A program made the position numbers and the translations under genes. The notes below the pieces were generated by a model, which had not been told where the DNA came from, did no database searches, and saw only the letters and a list, made by a program, of their open reading frames with translations. Positions 1 to 11,658 of a DNA stretch of 64,000 nucleotides are shown piece after piece (position 1 is the first letter of the stretch; each line of letters begins with the position of its first letter). Source of the DNA: Lingula anatina. Lineage: Eukaryota; Brachiopoda; Lingulata; Lingulida; Lingulidae. The DNA is taken from contig NW_019774681.1 in NCBI RefSeq assembly GCF_001039355.2, positions 1 through 64,000 on the forward strand, written 5' to 3'.

Positions 1-3000
1 TATATATATAAATGCATTGATATTTCTTCAATACTCTTGGTACCTACCTTATCTTTCTTGGTTTTATTAGGCATCGCTTGCGCCTTGTTTAGAGAGTGAT
101 CAACCCCTTTCTACTCTGCTGCTCACCAAAACCTGCACATTCGGATTGGTTGATATAGGTCACATGCCCACCGGCTTCCGGGAAGTCACATGGGTTAATG
201 AAAACAGAGAGATGGAGAGAGGGAGCAAAAGAGAGTGACAGAGATTGAAAATTCCAATCTTTCATCAGTAGTTTTATTAAATAAAACGTATTATCTCACA
301 GTTGAAAAGGAAACTATACTTGGCTGCCTGTGTCAATGGCACTGCTGCGATGTTCTTGTGTATTCTTAACAACAGTGTTTTGTTTCGTGGCTTGATTCTG
401 TCAATCACTCAATGATAGCCGCATGCACAATATTGATCTAGCAGTGTGCTGCTATAACTTGGCACCTTGTGCTTAGTACGGCTGGCTGGCTTGGGCAAAT
501 TACTCTGCCAAAGACCCCATTTGTTATCTTGTGACCGGAAACTTTTTAGGGGATGGGGGCAAAATTTTGTTCACTTCACTTTCACAATTTTAAGCTACAT
601 GTTGTACCAGTTTCTAAAAACATTTTTCCACCCGGTGATGGAGTAATCATAATCACCCACGTTACCTTGAAATAATCAATATTGGTTGTTATGTGGTCTT
701 GTTTTCTCAGAAATTATAAGACAGGCATTAGCATTAGTGGAAGACAGGAGAAAAAAATTATTCTAGCTGAAGAGATAAACAATTCAAATGCCAAGTGCTT
801 TTATTTTCACACAAACAACAATTTCTAGGATTGTGTGTATGTGGAAGGGGGCATGATAAATGGAATCCAAATATAGGATATGAAAATTGAGATACTACAA
901 ACTGTAATCAATAACAGTTCTATGTATTTATAAAAAAAAATCCTCATTAAACTTAAAATATTAGTAAGTGTTCCATTGTTAGGGCGGGATTTCGAATTAT
1001 GCAGAACTTCTTATTTAAGTATCCATATTTGGAAAAACTTAAAAATTGTAGATACAATTGCAGTTCCAAATTTAAAGGGCAATGGTATCAAATGACTTAT
1101 GTGAATATACAAGAAGAAAGTGATACACATTTCATTGATTCAAAAAATCATTTATGAAATTATTGTGAACAACTTGGTTTACATTGCATTAACTTGAACA
1201 AGGCTACATGTACAGGTATATTTGTCTCCTGGATGTTATACCCTAGATCTTCAAATTGAATCCTAGATCAGAGATACAGTGTATCATGACTCTGTTACAC
1301 AATGCAACCCAGGCAAATTGATGCAATATTCCTTTATAAGAAGTATATAAGACATTTCACTTATCGTGTCAGTCAATCTATCATAACACAACATATTGCA
1401 CATAAAGAGGATGAATCCAATTTTGAACAACCAAGATACACGCTCAATCCACGCTAAATTAGGAAGTATTAAAGATTGTAGTAGGTGCTTCATGTTCCAC
1501 AGGTGGAGTGATTACTTCTGAATCAGCAAAAGAAAGACATGATGCCACCCATTTCCCCACTTCAAGCAGTTGGATTCAAAACACTGAACAGAATGAGAAA
1601 TATAATTATGGTACCAATCTCATAGTGGCATAATATCCAAACGTTTTTTGACTACTCTTGATGCTTACTTAAACAGATAATCACTCAAAGTCTTGATCGG
1701 TGACTTATAGTATTGATAAATGAACAAATATTAAATTAAGAATGCATATAACAAACACATTTTAAAGGAGGCATGCTCCAACCATCCTTTGGAGCAATAT
1801 CCATGTGATACTTAAAGTGTGACCATCTATATGTTGATGTCCTATTTAATCCTTTTCGGTCTATTTTTTACCTTTTTCTATTACCATTCCTCATAATTAC
1901 TGACCTAACACAGGTGCTGGTCATGGCCTGCCGACAATACTTTTAACTTGTATCCAAATGAATACAAAAACAAGAAGCCGGTTATAGCTATACTGGTCCC
2001 CGGAACTCAAAAGCATGGCGCATTGCGACTGACTGAAAACGTCTCAATTCCATAACTCGCCCCATATACATTGTAGCCTCTGTGAGATATCGCTATTCAC
2101 AATACGCTTTCGAGTTCTATGATTATAACATAACTGTGGTATGATTTGACTACAGACTGAACCAGCATCACTAATTAAGATAAACACAAAATCCTTCTGT
2201 AAAGAAACAATAAATGAGAGTGTGTTATATACAAAAGAGTGCATAGTTATACATAGTTAATATTCTAGTTATCATAAGATTAACCAGGGATAAAAAAATC
2301 TGTTATACTATGCATCAGCACCTTAAGCTTGTGTCACAGCACCTGTTGATATTTTTATCTCAAACATTAAATGTTTAACGATGACAAATGGGTGTTTATC
2401 ATTCTCTTCGATAATATGAATGTAATCTTCATATTCTATTACTAACATATAGGAATAAATAGGCATCAAAACAGTATCAATGCATGGAAATACTTACAAG
2501 TGTCATTTCAGCAGTAAGCTAAATTTGTAAATTTAGAAAACTAATTTCCTTTATGTACATAAAAAGGTAAATTCTTTTAAAGAAATTTGTTTTGTTGCTT
2601 ACCCTCAGCAGAGGAAAAATATCTAACTCAATGCTCATTTAATTAAGTCCATACTGTAGTTACAAGACTGTATTAAGATTAGAGTGAGCTGATTTTTGCA
2701 AAACTGGAAAGGAATTGAACCCACAGTTTTCTGGGATCATAAGTCTTTGCACTTTCCTTAGTTACTGGATTTTATCATCGTAATTTTAACATCTATTATT
2801 TTCTTAATTATAATGGGCATAAATTGTCAACAAATTTCTCTGTAAATAATTTACAATTCATCAACACAAATTTTCAGTCTGTCACAAGTTACCAATAAAT
2901 ATGCTAATAACTAACAGTCTGTACCTCACAAACCAAGATGAAGTCAATGGAAATAAGTACACCTTCATTCTTTTGTCTACTCTCTGAATTGAGGAATGCT

Positions 3001-3264
3001 AAAATCCAGTGAGCGAGTATTTCAAAACACTGAAGCTGACTGGCCAACTGCAACAAGTTACAAAAACAGTACAACATCCAGAAAAAAAGAGAGAAATGTT
3101 GAGAATACATCCCAGCAAAATATCAAAAAAAGAAACAACACTGTGGGCAGCCCATGAAAGCATAAGATCTGGGAACAAATTCAGAGTCAAAATGTAGTGC
3201 ATAGCAAATAGCTGGTTCTTCTATCAGTATGGTTCTCTGCTGCCATGTACAACAATCACTACTG
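1..3264. other. Intergenic, no gene recognised
   Basis: AT-rich DNA downstream of the minus-strand atlastin gene. All open frames are short (under 70 codons), lack recognisable protein features and are not bounded by convincing splice sites. I see no RNA gene here. Part of the high-coordinate end could be extended atlastin 3'UTR if the proximal poly(A) signal is not used. Confidence 0.6.
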
Positions 3265-3270
3265 TTTATT
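3265..3270 (-). terminator. Poly(A) signal AATAAA for atlastin
   Basis: TTTATT on the plus strand reads AATAAA on the gene strand. It lies about 70 nt downstream of the stop codon of the spliced last atlastin exon, a normal spacing for a short 3'UTR, and so supports that exon as a real transcript end. Confidence 0.5.
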
Positions 3271-3338
3271 CCAATTTGAACAGGGAAGTGATTAGCTTCA
3301 ATTTCAATATAATTTCATTGCTGATTTCCTGCCATTCC

Positions 3339-3416
3339 TTAGTTTGATTTCAACTTGGTGTTGGTTGCATGCTTTAAACTTTGAGCCATGAAGTGTGCAT
3401 ATGCTGGGGAAAGCAC
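3339..3416 (-). CDS. atl: Alternative last exon of atlastin (spliced C-terminus)
   Basis: Seen: a CAG|GTAAAC donor inside the large 3' exon (exon end 3813) is in phase with an acceptor TTTATAG|GTG at 3416. The resulting tail starts [10 protein letters not shown] and ends TKLKSN, 25 codons then TAA. Known: vertebrate ATL2 also continues from a WEQ-V junction into a tail of this kind. The last residues fit the KxKxx dilysine ER-retrieval pattern. A poly(A) signal follows at once. Whether this or the read-through form is the main product needs transcripts. Confidence 0.7.
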   Translation of the reverse strand: MLSPAYAHFMAQSLKHATNTKLKSN

Positions 3417-4672
3417 CTATAAATAAATACATAAAGCAAAATAGATAAATCAAAGAAATAAATTTAATATAACACACTGGAATTCAAGTGGGAATCAAAA
3501 ATTAACAATATGAACAAATATCAAATAACACATTTAACACAAAATCATATAAGAATTGAATAAGACTAGAGCAAATTAGTGTCACAAATAGCACAAAAAT
3601 CACATGCAAAATTGACATGACAAGGGGGAAACTATATATGTCAGTAGGAAAAACACCTTACGCTTTCTAAGCACAAATATGTACATTTAAATGACAACAT
3701 TTTACAAATTGACAACAGCAAAATTAACAAACCCCTATCCCTTAACAGTCAAGTGACACTTTTACTTAGATTTATGTTTGATTTTCCTTTTCTTCCTAGA
3801 AAATCTGTTTACCTGTTCCCATATTCCTTCTGCTGCAGAATCTATGTGTTGTCCTATGTCACGGTAGTTACCACTGTACCTGACGTAGGCCCAAAATGTG
3901 ACCACAAGTATAATCAAATATACAATACCAGTAAACAGATTAGCTATGGTGTCCATGTACAAAAAGCCAAAAAGTCCAGACAAGAAGTAGGCCGCAACAA
4001 GCACCACCCCAAAGGTGGCAGGGGTGCGTGCGTGCTTGAAAATATTCTTGGACTCATTTGCTTTGACAAAGTTCTCATAGGCTTCAAGGATTTCTTCCTC
4101 TAGTTTCTCCTGATAGGCACTGCTGAATGAATCTCCTCCCATTTTCTTAGCACTGCAGAAGAGTTCCACTGCTTGCTGTTTGATACTGTCATGATCTCTG
4201 TCTAACTGTTCCGAGCTGAGATATGGTCTATCTCCACCACAAATCTAGTCAAATATTATTATCAATTATTTTTTTTTTCCAAGTAAAAAAATTCTTCACC
4301 AATAGCACATAATTTACAAATAATATTTGGAGGGATGTGGACATAAATTATTGGTTCTAGCTACTACTAAAATGCTAAGCTCAGTGATTATAAAACTTGT
4401 ATCTTAAAGGTTGCTTAGGAAGAAACAAAAAAATATCCTTATACTTTAAAATCTTTATTCACGGTCAAACTACCATAAATCAAACAAATATCAACGTGAA
4501 ACAGATAAAAAAAAAAAGAAAAACATACCTTTTCCATTTCCTTTACATATAATGCTTTTGCATTTGCAACAGCAGCTAAATTATTTGCTTCCGCAGTAGC
4601 CTAAAAAACAATTTTGGCTGATAACATGCATTGTAAAATCACAATAAAAATATATACATGACAATAGTACAA

Positions 4673-4740
<68 letters not shown>

Positions 4741-7700
4741 CATTAAATTACAACAAAGCTTTCATCCCTTTTTCAATAACTTAACCATAATAAATATTCT
4801 ACTCAATATGGATGTTAATGGCTTGTGTACCTGTTCAGGTCACATCAGTAAAACTAACATTGATTTATCTGAACGTTTACCTTGAAACATCTATTCATTA
4901 TTCACACTGCTGACCTTGATGGCAATGCCCCATGTTTTATGAGGTTTCAGCATAAAAGTTATACCATGCACCTGTTTAACACTGCCCTATCAGCCACAAA
5001 TACCACGCAATTTTCATCATAAATTTCAATTTACCTGCAGCATAGACTTGGGTTCTGGGAGTTCGTCTCCTTTGAATACAATGATATAAGCTTTGAAGTA
5101 CTCTACCAGTTCTCTAGATGTGACTTTAGCCCCATTTATTTCTTTTGTGATCAAATTTCCTGGAGCAAGGATTAATGGCACTAACATTTTAAGCTGTTTT
5201 TTGAATTCCTCTTCAATATCTGAAAAAGGAAATGGCAAGTTTCAGAAATATATTTCATGTCATGTGTAATACCCTTATTGTTTTAATCTATATAGAAAGG
5301 TATTTCTAAAGCCTTCACATTGCTCCAAACGAGTTTGAATATATCATGCATTGGTGATTAAACACAAACTGGGGACCAAAAAAAATCATACCAGCTAACA
5401 ATTACAGAATCTTTAATGATCGAATAAAAACATGGACTTCAAACTTGCATGTGTACTAAATACTTTTTGTTAAGATTAATAAATTGATAAATTATGATTC
5501 TGTTATGTTACTTTTATCACTAATCAGGCTTTAAATTCTGATCATGCCTAACCATATTTTAGTTATACCAAATAACCATCTACCTTGAACTGAAAAGTGG
5601 ATTACAAATATCATAATACAAGTTATTCAATGTAAAATGTGAAATTCCTTACCTGCCAATCTGCCGTCAAAATGAGGGTTGGTGGCAACTTTTAGTCCTG
5701 GGTGCGGCAGCAAGAAACAGCCAATCTTTTCAAAACAGGACCTGATATGCTTGCGAAGAGACTGTAATTCTTCGTGTTGTCTAGCTTTCAACTAGAAATA
5801 CAAACAGACAAAACAATAATATTAATATTAATGATAACAATAAAATATAAAATGACAACAGTAATAATAATTATATTTGTAGTGTGAATTTGAGGTCTGG
5901 TAAAACACAATATTGACTGAAGACATCATCACCGAACATAATACTGACGAAAGACATCTTAGCCTATTTTTTTTCCAATCAGAAAAAAAAACAACATATC
6001 AGTCATATGCCAATAATGTTTGGTGACAGGAATGTTGCAACATCTAATAACATCTTGGAAGACACTGACCTTTGACTGCAATCAGGTATTATATGATAAA
6101 ACAAAACTACTATAGACCCTGTCAATGTAATTATATGTAATTTGTGGTCTGCAAAACTAAATATCAACCTCAGTCAAAGTCTACAACTGCACAGTAGAAA
6201 AGAATGCCTTTTTAGAAATCTTTTGAAGTATACCATGAATTTCTCTTCATCCTTTTTTGAACTTGAACATAATATATCTGCATCCAAAACCCTCATCTTT
6301 TATGTATCATGTGAATAAAATTGAGTTATGTTTGCATGGGGAGTAAGTCCATTATTCCCCTGATGTTAATTCAGTATAAACATATATAGTGAACAACAAA
6401 AAAGCCTCACTGTTTAAAAATTTTTAAGTGGTTCTACAGCCAAACGTGTTTGGCTCTCTTACCTCTAAACGTTTTTCTAGCAATCCATTTCCACCCTTTT
6501 CTCCAAAATCATGTTCATATGGGAAACTCCAATCTCTGACTAAAAACTCTAAAGACTGAAATGTTAAATATAACAAAACATTTATGTTGCTACTGCATTA
6601 CATTAATTTTGATATTTTTTATCATTTTAAGATAGTAAGACTAGAAATGACTGAATTTTTATACATCCCATTTGTGAAATGTCACTGATGTATTCATCAG
6701 AAACCAAGATTAATTAATAAACAAATATTGATCAGTAGGAAATGAACATTCAACTGTACCATCTCCAACAGTACACAATATATAAATTGAATTATAGAAA
6801 AGTCACCTGAAATGGCTTTGCTGATGTATCTGCTAATGCTAGTCTTCCATATTCTGTAAAAAGCTGGAGGAGAAAAGTATGACAATTAACAATTTTGGCT
6901 TGACATGAAGCACGCAAATGTAAAGCTGAAAACAATTTTGAAAAACAATTAACTGGCATTCAACTTTGTTTCAAACATTGCATTTGAGTGCAATTTGATT
7001 GAATCTTATTGATAACAAGTTAAAATGTTCAGTTGCAAGGCAAAATTATGAATACAGACATTAACTAGTTTTACTGTTTTACAACTGACTAAACTCACCT
7101 GCAGATGTTGCAAATCATCTTCTTGTATGTTTGAAGATATGTTAAATACCTGACAAAAATTGAAGGGATTGTCAATTCTCTTTTGATGTGTACAGAAAAC
7201 AAACATGTAGTAGACATGTGGTAAGTATAGCAGAAAGAGGTTATTATAAGGCTGTACTTTTTGAGTTGATCAATTGCATTCTCTTCACAACAATAATTTG
7301 AAAACAGGGTATCTGATAAAAAGTTTAATCTTTTTTTAAACTTATCTTAACCAATTTAACCTTTTGTTTTTCATTTTTACCCAGTATAATACAGTTCACT
7401 GACATGGAATAATAGATTTGTATAGTGTAGCTTTCCAACCTCAACAATTTGAGATTGCCAATATTATAGCTCTCAGAATAGAGAAGTCACGTTCATCATG
7501 TTGCCAATAGTGTTATTGAGCACTGTTACAATATATCATTAATAACAGAACACCTGAAACCAGTAAAAGTGCATAGGGTCAATAAACTATGTCAGTCTTG
7601 TCAGTTATTTTACCTGAACAGAACTGAGCATAGTACTCAGTGCAAATACTGTAGCACAGTCTTTCACTGTGGACTGACTATCAAATGCTCCTTGAGTGTC

Positions 7701-9922
7701 CATCAAAAGTACAGCCACCTGCAACAGAGGGTCAGATACACTGTATTTCCACAATGGCAGAATGTCACAATTATTACTCAATGATGTACCATTTATTAAT
7801 TTATAAACAGTGCTGTTATTTACTACAACATTTCTGTAATTTATCAACATGCATTAACAACTGGTCATAAAACTTAAAGTCAAACACATTAATTGACAAC
7901 AATTCTCATAAATTTTTGAAGAATTGAAACGGACAAAAAACAAATGGCTTCATGAATATATATCACTTTGTTTAAGTTCAAACGTATTAAAAACAGCTAC
8001 TGAGTGTTTACACATTTAAAAAAATACAACATATCTATATTTTTTATGATCATATCAATATAATGTTAACAGAAAGGTGTACCTCTTGTCCATTTGGGAG
8101 CCTTGACACAAAAGCTTCACTCCACAAAAGAATCCCAGTGGTATCCCTTTCTGAGCCTCCTCTCCAACTGAAACCTTCCAATGGAGAGTTGTCATCTCCC
8201 AGCCATTCATCACTTGCCTGAAATAATAACAAAAGAAGTTTAACCATTACTGCTGTAAATACTCATTAAAAATCATAATTATAAGCATCACTTTTTCTTC
8301 TATTAATATAAATTTATGTAAACAAACCATTAAGGTAAATTAATCACTGTTTTTTTTTTTTTTGTTTTTTTTTTGCATTTACTGCATCAGATAGTTCTCT
8401 TCAATAGACTTGGATTTTAAATAGGCGTTATTCATAAAACGACAAAGCTCTGGGCAACATTTTACATATTCTTCTTCTGAATTATAAATAATTTAAATAA
8501 ATCTACAACAAAGGTGAAAAACACCAGTGTTCTTGCTCTAAGTCTGTCCACCTACCTGTGCATCAGGTGTTGCATTTAGATATCTCAGAAAGAAGTCCAA
8601 AAGAAAAGACTTTCCTTTCCTGAAAGCTCCAGCCACTGAGACCACCACAACCTGTTTATCCTTAATCTTGTTCTGCAGCAGCACCTTCTCTAGTGCTTCT
8701 AAATCTAGATTAAAGGCATGGTCTTCGTCAAATGTGACAACTTGAATTGGGTAACCCTTCAATCTGACACCTTCAGCAGACACTAAAAGAAAAGCAACAA
8801 TATTAGTTGAAAACCAGGGCAACAAAAAAAGAACATGACAGCATATGCCAAAACAACCTCAATGACAAATTTGTCAAGGATAAACTTTGATGATGGTCTA
8901 TATTCCTAAAAATGGCCTTACCTAAGAAAGTAAGGAAAAGCACAATTTTCCCAGATTGCTACAGCATTATGGTAAGTGTCAGGAAAGGAGGATCAAAGGT
9001 TGGTTAGAAGGCAATAAATGCCATCTCCCTAGGTAATTTCGTTCAGCATGTTTGTTTTTTTTAAGAAAAATTTTGCACTGGTTAATTAAATTATGACTTT
9101 TTTTTTGGGGGGGGGGGGGGGATATCTAATTCCATTGTTATGACACAGACAGTTTATACTCTCAATATATGCATTCATTTATTTTCAGAACTGAGGGAAG
9201 GAGTGGAGGATACATCTTAAGTAAATTATCAACTACATATGGAATGTGTCAAAAGTCACTACAAAAATCTTGCATCAGGCAAGTAAAGCCAATAGGTGTG
9301 TCAAGCCCCAATTTAATTAAATAAAATTAAACATACTCAGTAAATTAAATAAACGTACTGGGAAATGATTTTGCACCAGTGGTATTTCATGCAAGCTTGT
9401 TATTCCCAGCTCACCTTTCTTTGTTTTACTTAATTTCCTGCTTTTCACTTTTAAAAATGTATTTATCCATTTAGTCCCCCAAACGCTGCTTGGTGCTGGT
9501 GATGGCAACAGTGCTACTGTGAGTGTGATTATTGCATTTTCAGTTTCAACTTTTAAGCCTTTAATTTCACCACCACTTATTCTGTAAGACTACTTTAGTA
9601 GATAAATGTTTTATTGCCAAGGCTCTCTGTAAACAATTTGCAACAGCAGTGCACAACCAAGGCATTGCTTCTGTCGCTCACATATTGTAGTTGGTGTAAA
9701 TTGTAGGGGTGGCATTGCAAACTAAGTTGAGCATTTGTCGCTACCTGTCCCAAGTATTAAATGTACAATATGACATGCTTTAACATTTGTATTAAAATGA
9801 GCTACCACAAACGTCAAATGATTTCTTAACCCAATCTAACCCTGAAGATATTCAATACCTGGAGCTGACGTGTTCAGTGTCGTTTCAACCACTTTCCGAA
9901 GTTCTGTTGGCTTTGAAGCCAT
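3339..9922 (-). CDS. atl: Atlastin, ER membrane-fusion dynamin-like GTPase
   Basis: Atlastins tether and fuse ER tubules using GTP. CDS exons, 5' to 3': 9922-9859, 8782-8556, 8217-8083, 7718-7614, 7149-7099, 6863-6807, 6555-6463, 5791-5653, 5219-5035, 4600-4529, 4244-3813, 3416-3339; all GT-AG and phase-consistent. The product is 545 aa, near the family's usual length. Visible motifs: P-loop GAFRKGKSF (residues 73-81, with the family's catalytic Arg at 76), G2 loop around GGSERDTTG (117-125), G3 DTQG (149-152), G4 RD (220-221), a helical middle domain, two closely spaced membrane segments (about 452-471 and 475-496), then an amphipathic helix ending in WEQ. The ATG at 9922 was chosen because it opens an exon whose phase fits exon 2. 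If the 4244 exon is read through, translation ends at 3762 instead, giving 536 aa with a different tail. Invertebrates usually have one atlastin, so ATL1/2/3 orthology is not assigned. Confidence 0.96.
3762..4244 (-). CDS. atl: Atlastin 3' exon, read-through form with transmembrane hairpin
   Basis: This exon encodes the end of the middle domain, both membrane segments and the amphipathic helix. If the internal donor at 3813/3812 is not used, the frame stays open for 16 more residues with a very basic tail ([11 protein letters not shown]) and stops at 3762. That tail also ends in a KxKxx pattern. It may be a true alternative isoform or simply the retained start of the last intron. Confidence 0.8.
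   Translation of the reverse strand: MCGGDRPYLSSEQLDRDHDSIKQQAVELFCSAKKMGGDSFSSAYQEKLEEEILEAYENFVKANESKNIFKHARTPATFGVVLVAAYFLSGLFGFLYMDTIANLFTGIVYLIILVVTFWAYVRYSGNYRDIGQHIDSAAEGIWEQVNRFSRKKRKIKHKSK
4674..4734. repeat. (AT)n microsatellite, atlastin intron
   Basis: An uninterrupted run of about 30 AT units in the intron between atlastin exons 5035-5219 and 4529-4600. It creates a spurious Tyr-Ile open frame on the plus strand that is not a gene. Confidence 0.95.
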
Positions 9923-9935
9923 ATTGGAATAGACG

Positions 9936-9943
9936 TGACGTCA
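9936..9943. promoter_or_regulatory. Palindromic CRE (TGACGTCA) at atlastin start
   Basis: A perfect 8-bp CREB/ATF site within ACGTGACGTCACC, 14 nt upstream of the atlastin ATG, so in the proximal promoter or 5'UTR. CREB/ATF family factors, including ER-stress ATFs, bind such cores. The role here is inferred. Confidence 0.5.
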
Positions 9944-10186
9944 CCTTCCCAGAATCCAAATGGATGATGTCACGAACTATTTTTCGGCTCGTTCGCAACC
10001 GGAAGCATCGATTCCTGTGTCATTATATATTCCACATTAATATTTTTCAGTTAAAACTGCCCGTCAAATTGCAAAAAATTAAATATGGAAAGATTCAAAG
10101 AGTAAATGATTTTATCTTGACAAGGTTAACTGTTCAAAATAACACATTGTTTATGTCGAACTTGATTTAAAAGCGGATGGTTAATA

Positions 10187-11107
10187 ATGAGTCCACAGGC
10201 TTGTAGTATTTTACGTAGAGCAAGTTTACACAGTAATTTTGAGTTTACATCAACTTTGAAGCTTGCAAGCTACACCGAAGACCGAGTAGTTTTTAACACA
10301 GGTAAGCATATGCAAAATGTCAATGCATGAAGATCGTCGTGATCAAAGACTTACTGTAGTTGCACTTTTGCAAGAGAGAGATCGAAACGCCGAAATCGTG
10401 GACCCTGCAAGCACTCGCTTGCACCGAAGTGGATGTAGGTCACATTTACCCGAGTCAGCTGGGTTTCATTTTGCTGGTTTTACCGCTCTTTGGCAACTTC
10501 CGATATTAAAGCAGTTCATATTGATAATGACTATTAATGTGTGGCTCAAGGACACTCCACCTGATAAACCCAAAACTAAGTGCTTCCTTTTCCTTGCCAG
10601 TGCATTGCCTTGTCCAGAAATGATTGCTTGTTGATTTGTTATCCTCAGCGCACGCCTAGTTATATCTAGTTATGTGTAAATATTTCACGTCTTATTGTTT
10701 CATTTACTCTTAATTATATTACTCAGAGGGTTAAGGCCAATCCATTCTTCTTATTTTCAATATGAATAAAGGTTGAAGGTGTCTTAAGGCATCTCCATGT
10801 TGTTCTGCAGATTGCCTCAATTTAAGCCTCAGGTGTACTACAGATATGTTGTTAATACACACATATATACAGCTAAATATTAAAGCTATATTTTGACTTG
10901 ATTAAATGATTTTATTTTTATTTTTTCAAAAAGTACATATATACCTGAAAGTTATATATGAAGTCAAATCTTTGCCACCTAACCTGACCAAATGCCATCT
11001 TATTGTTTCAAATAGCATAACTTAAGACTGCTTTCTCTCTGTGCTTTATATAATCCCCAGTTGTTTCCGGCAAGGCTTATTTGAATATTATGCTGTTGCT
11101 CGAGTAG
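10187..11107 (+). CDS. Candidate two-exon small ORF or 5' exon, divergent from atlastin
   Basis: Exon 10187-10301 opens with ATG (A at -3) and stays open for 38 codons (MSPQACSILRRASLHS...), rich in Arg/Ser and lacking acidic residues early, like a mitochondrial presequence. It ends at a strong donor ACAG|GTAAGC. The next in-phase acceptor with an adequate tract is at 11061 (ATCCCCAG), giving only 15 further residues and a stop at 11107. Alternatives are the acceptor at about 10801, or use as a 5' untranslated exon of the large zinc-finger gene beginning at 17520. No homologue is recognised. The donor and position beside the atlastin promoter are the main support; the second exon is weak. Confidence 0.22.
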
Positions 11108-11594
11108 CAGTAATGCGTCAGATATTATTACATCATTTGGTAGACTCTAACAAACTTGAATGGCAGATTGTAGGCCAAGTTTACAATCAAACATTTGGAA
11201 ATCATTTTACAGCTATTTTTTTGGCTGATCAAGTGATTAAACTTGTGGACCTAATTTGAAAATAGTAGATAAGGCTAAATATGCCTCATAGAGAAACTAC
11301 AATCACTTCATATTTAACTTTAAACTGCTTTGCTTTTCACTTAATGATTATCATGCAAAACTAATTCCATAGTGTCTTGATAGTTAACTACATTGTTCAA
11401 ATAGATTTTTCATTATAAACAACAGTTAGTCATTTTACAAAGTTGTCACAGATATAAGCTGCTGTTCTTGCAGTCACCAAAGACATATTTTGTGTAAGAA
11501 ATGGTGATTTATATTATAATAAAGTTATGTATTTTTTGTTGTTTCCGTCTCTTAATCCTGCTTGTCAAAATCTTTGTTATGTTGCAGATGGATG

Positions 11595-11596
<2 letters not shown>

Positions 11597-11656
<60 letters not shown>

Positions 11657-11658
11657 GT
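11597..11658. repeat. (TG)n microsatellite
   Basis: About 30 GT units with one GCGT interruption near the 3' end. Confidence 0.95.

Noticed and set aside
3753-4103. Plus-strand ORF of 116 codons
   Set aside because: It is the antisense shadow of the atlastin membrane-hairpin exon.
4658-4885. Tyr-Ile repeat ORF
   Set aside because: Translation of the (AT)n microsatellite inside an atlastin intron.
10317-10634. 105-codon plus-strand ORF after the candidate exon
   Set aside because: Starts just past a good splice donor, has no recognisable family and no splice support; probably chance.
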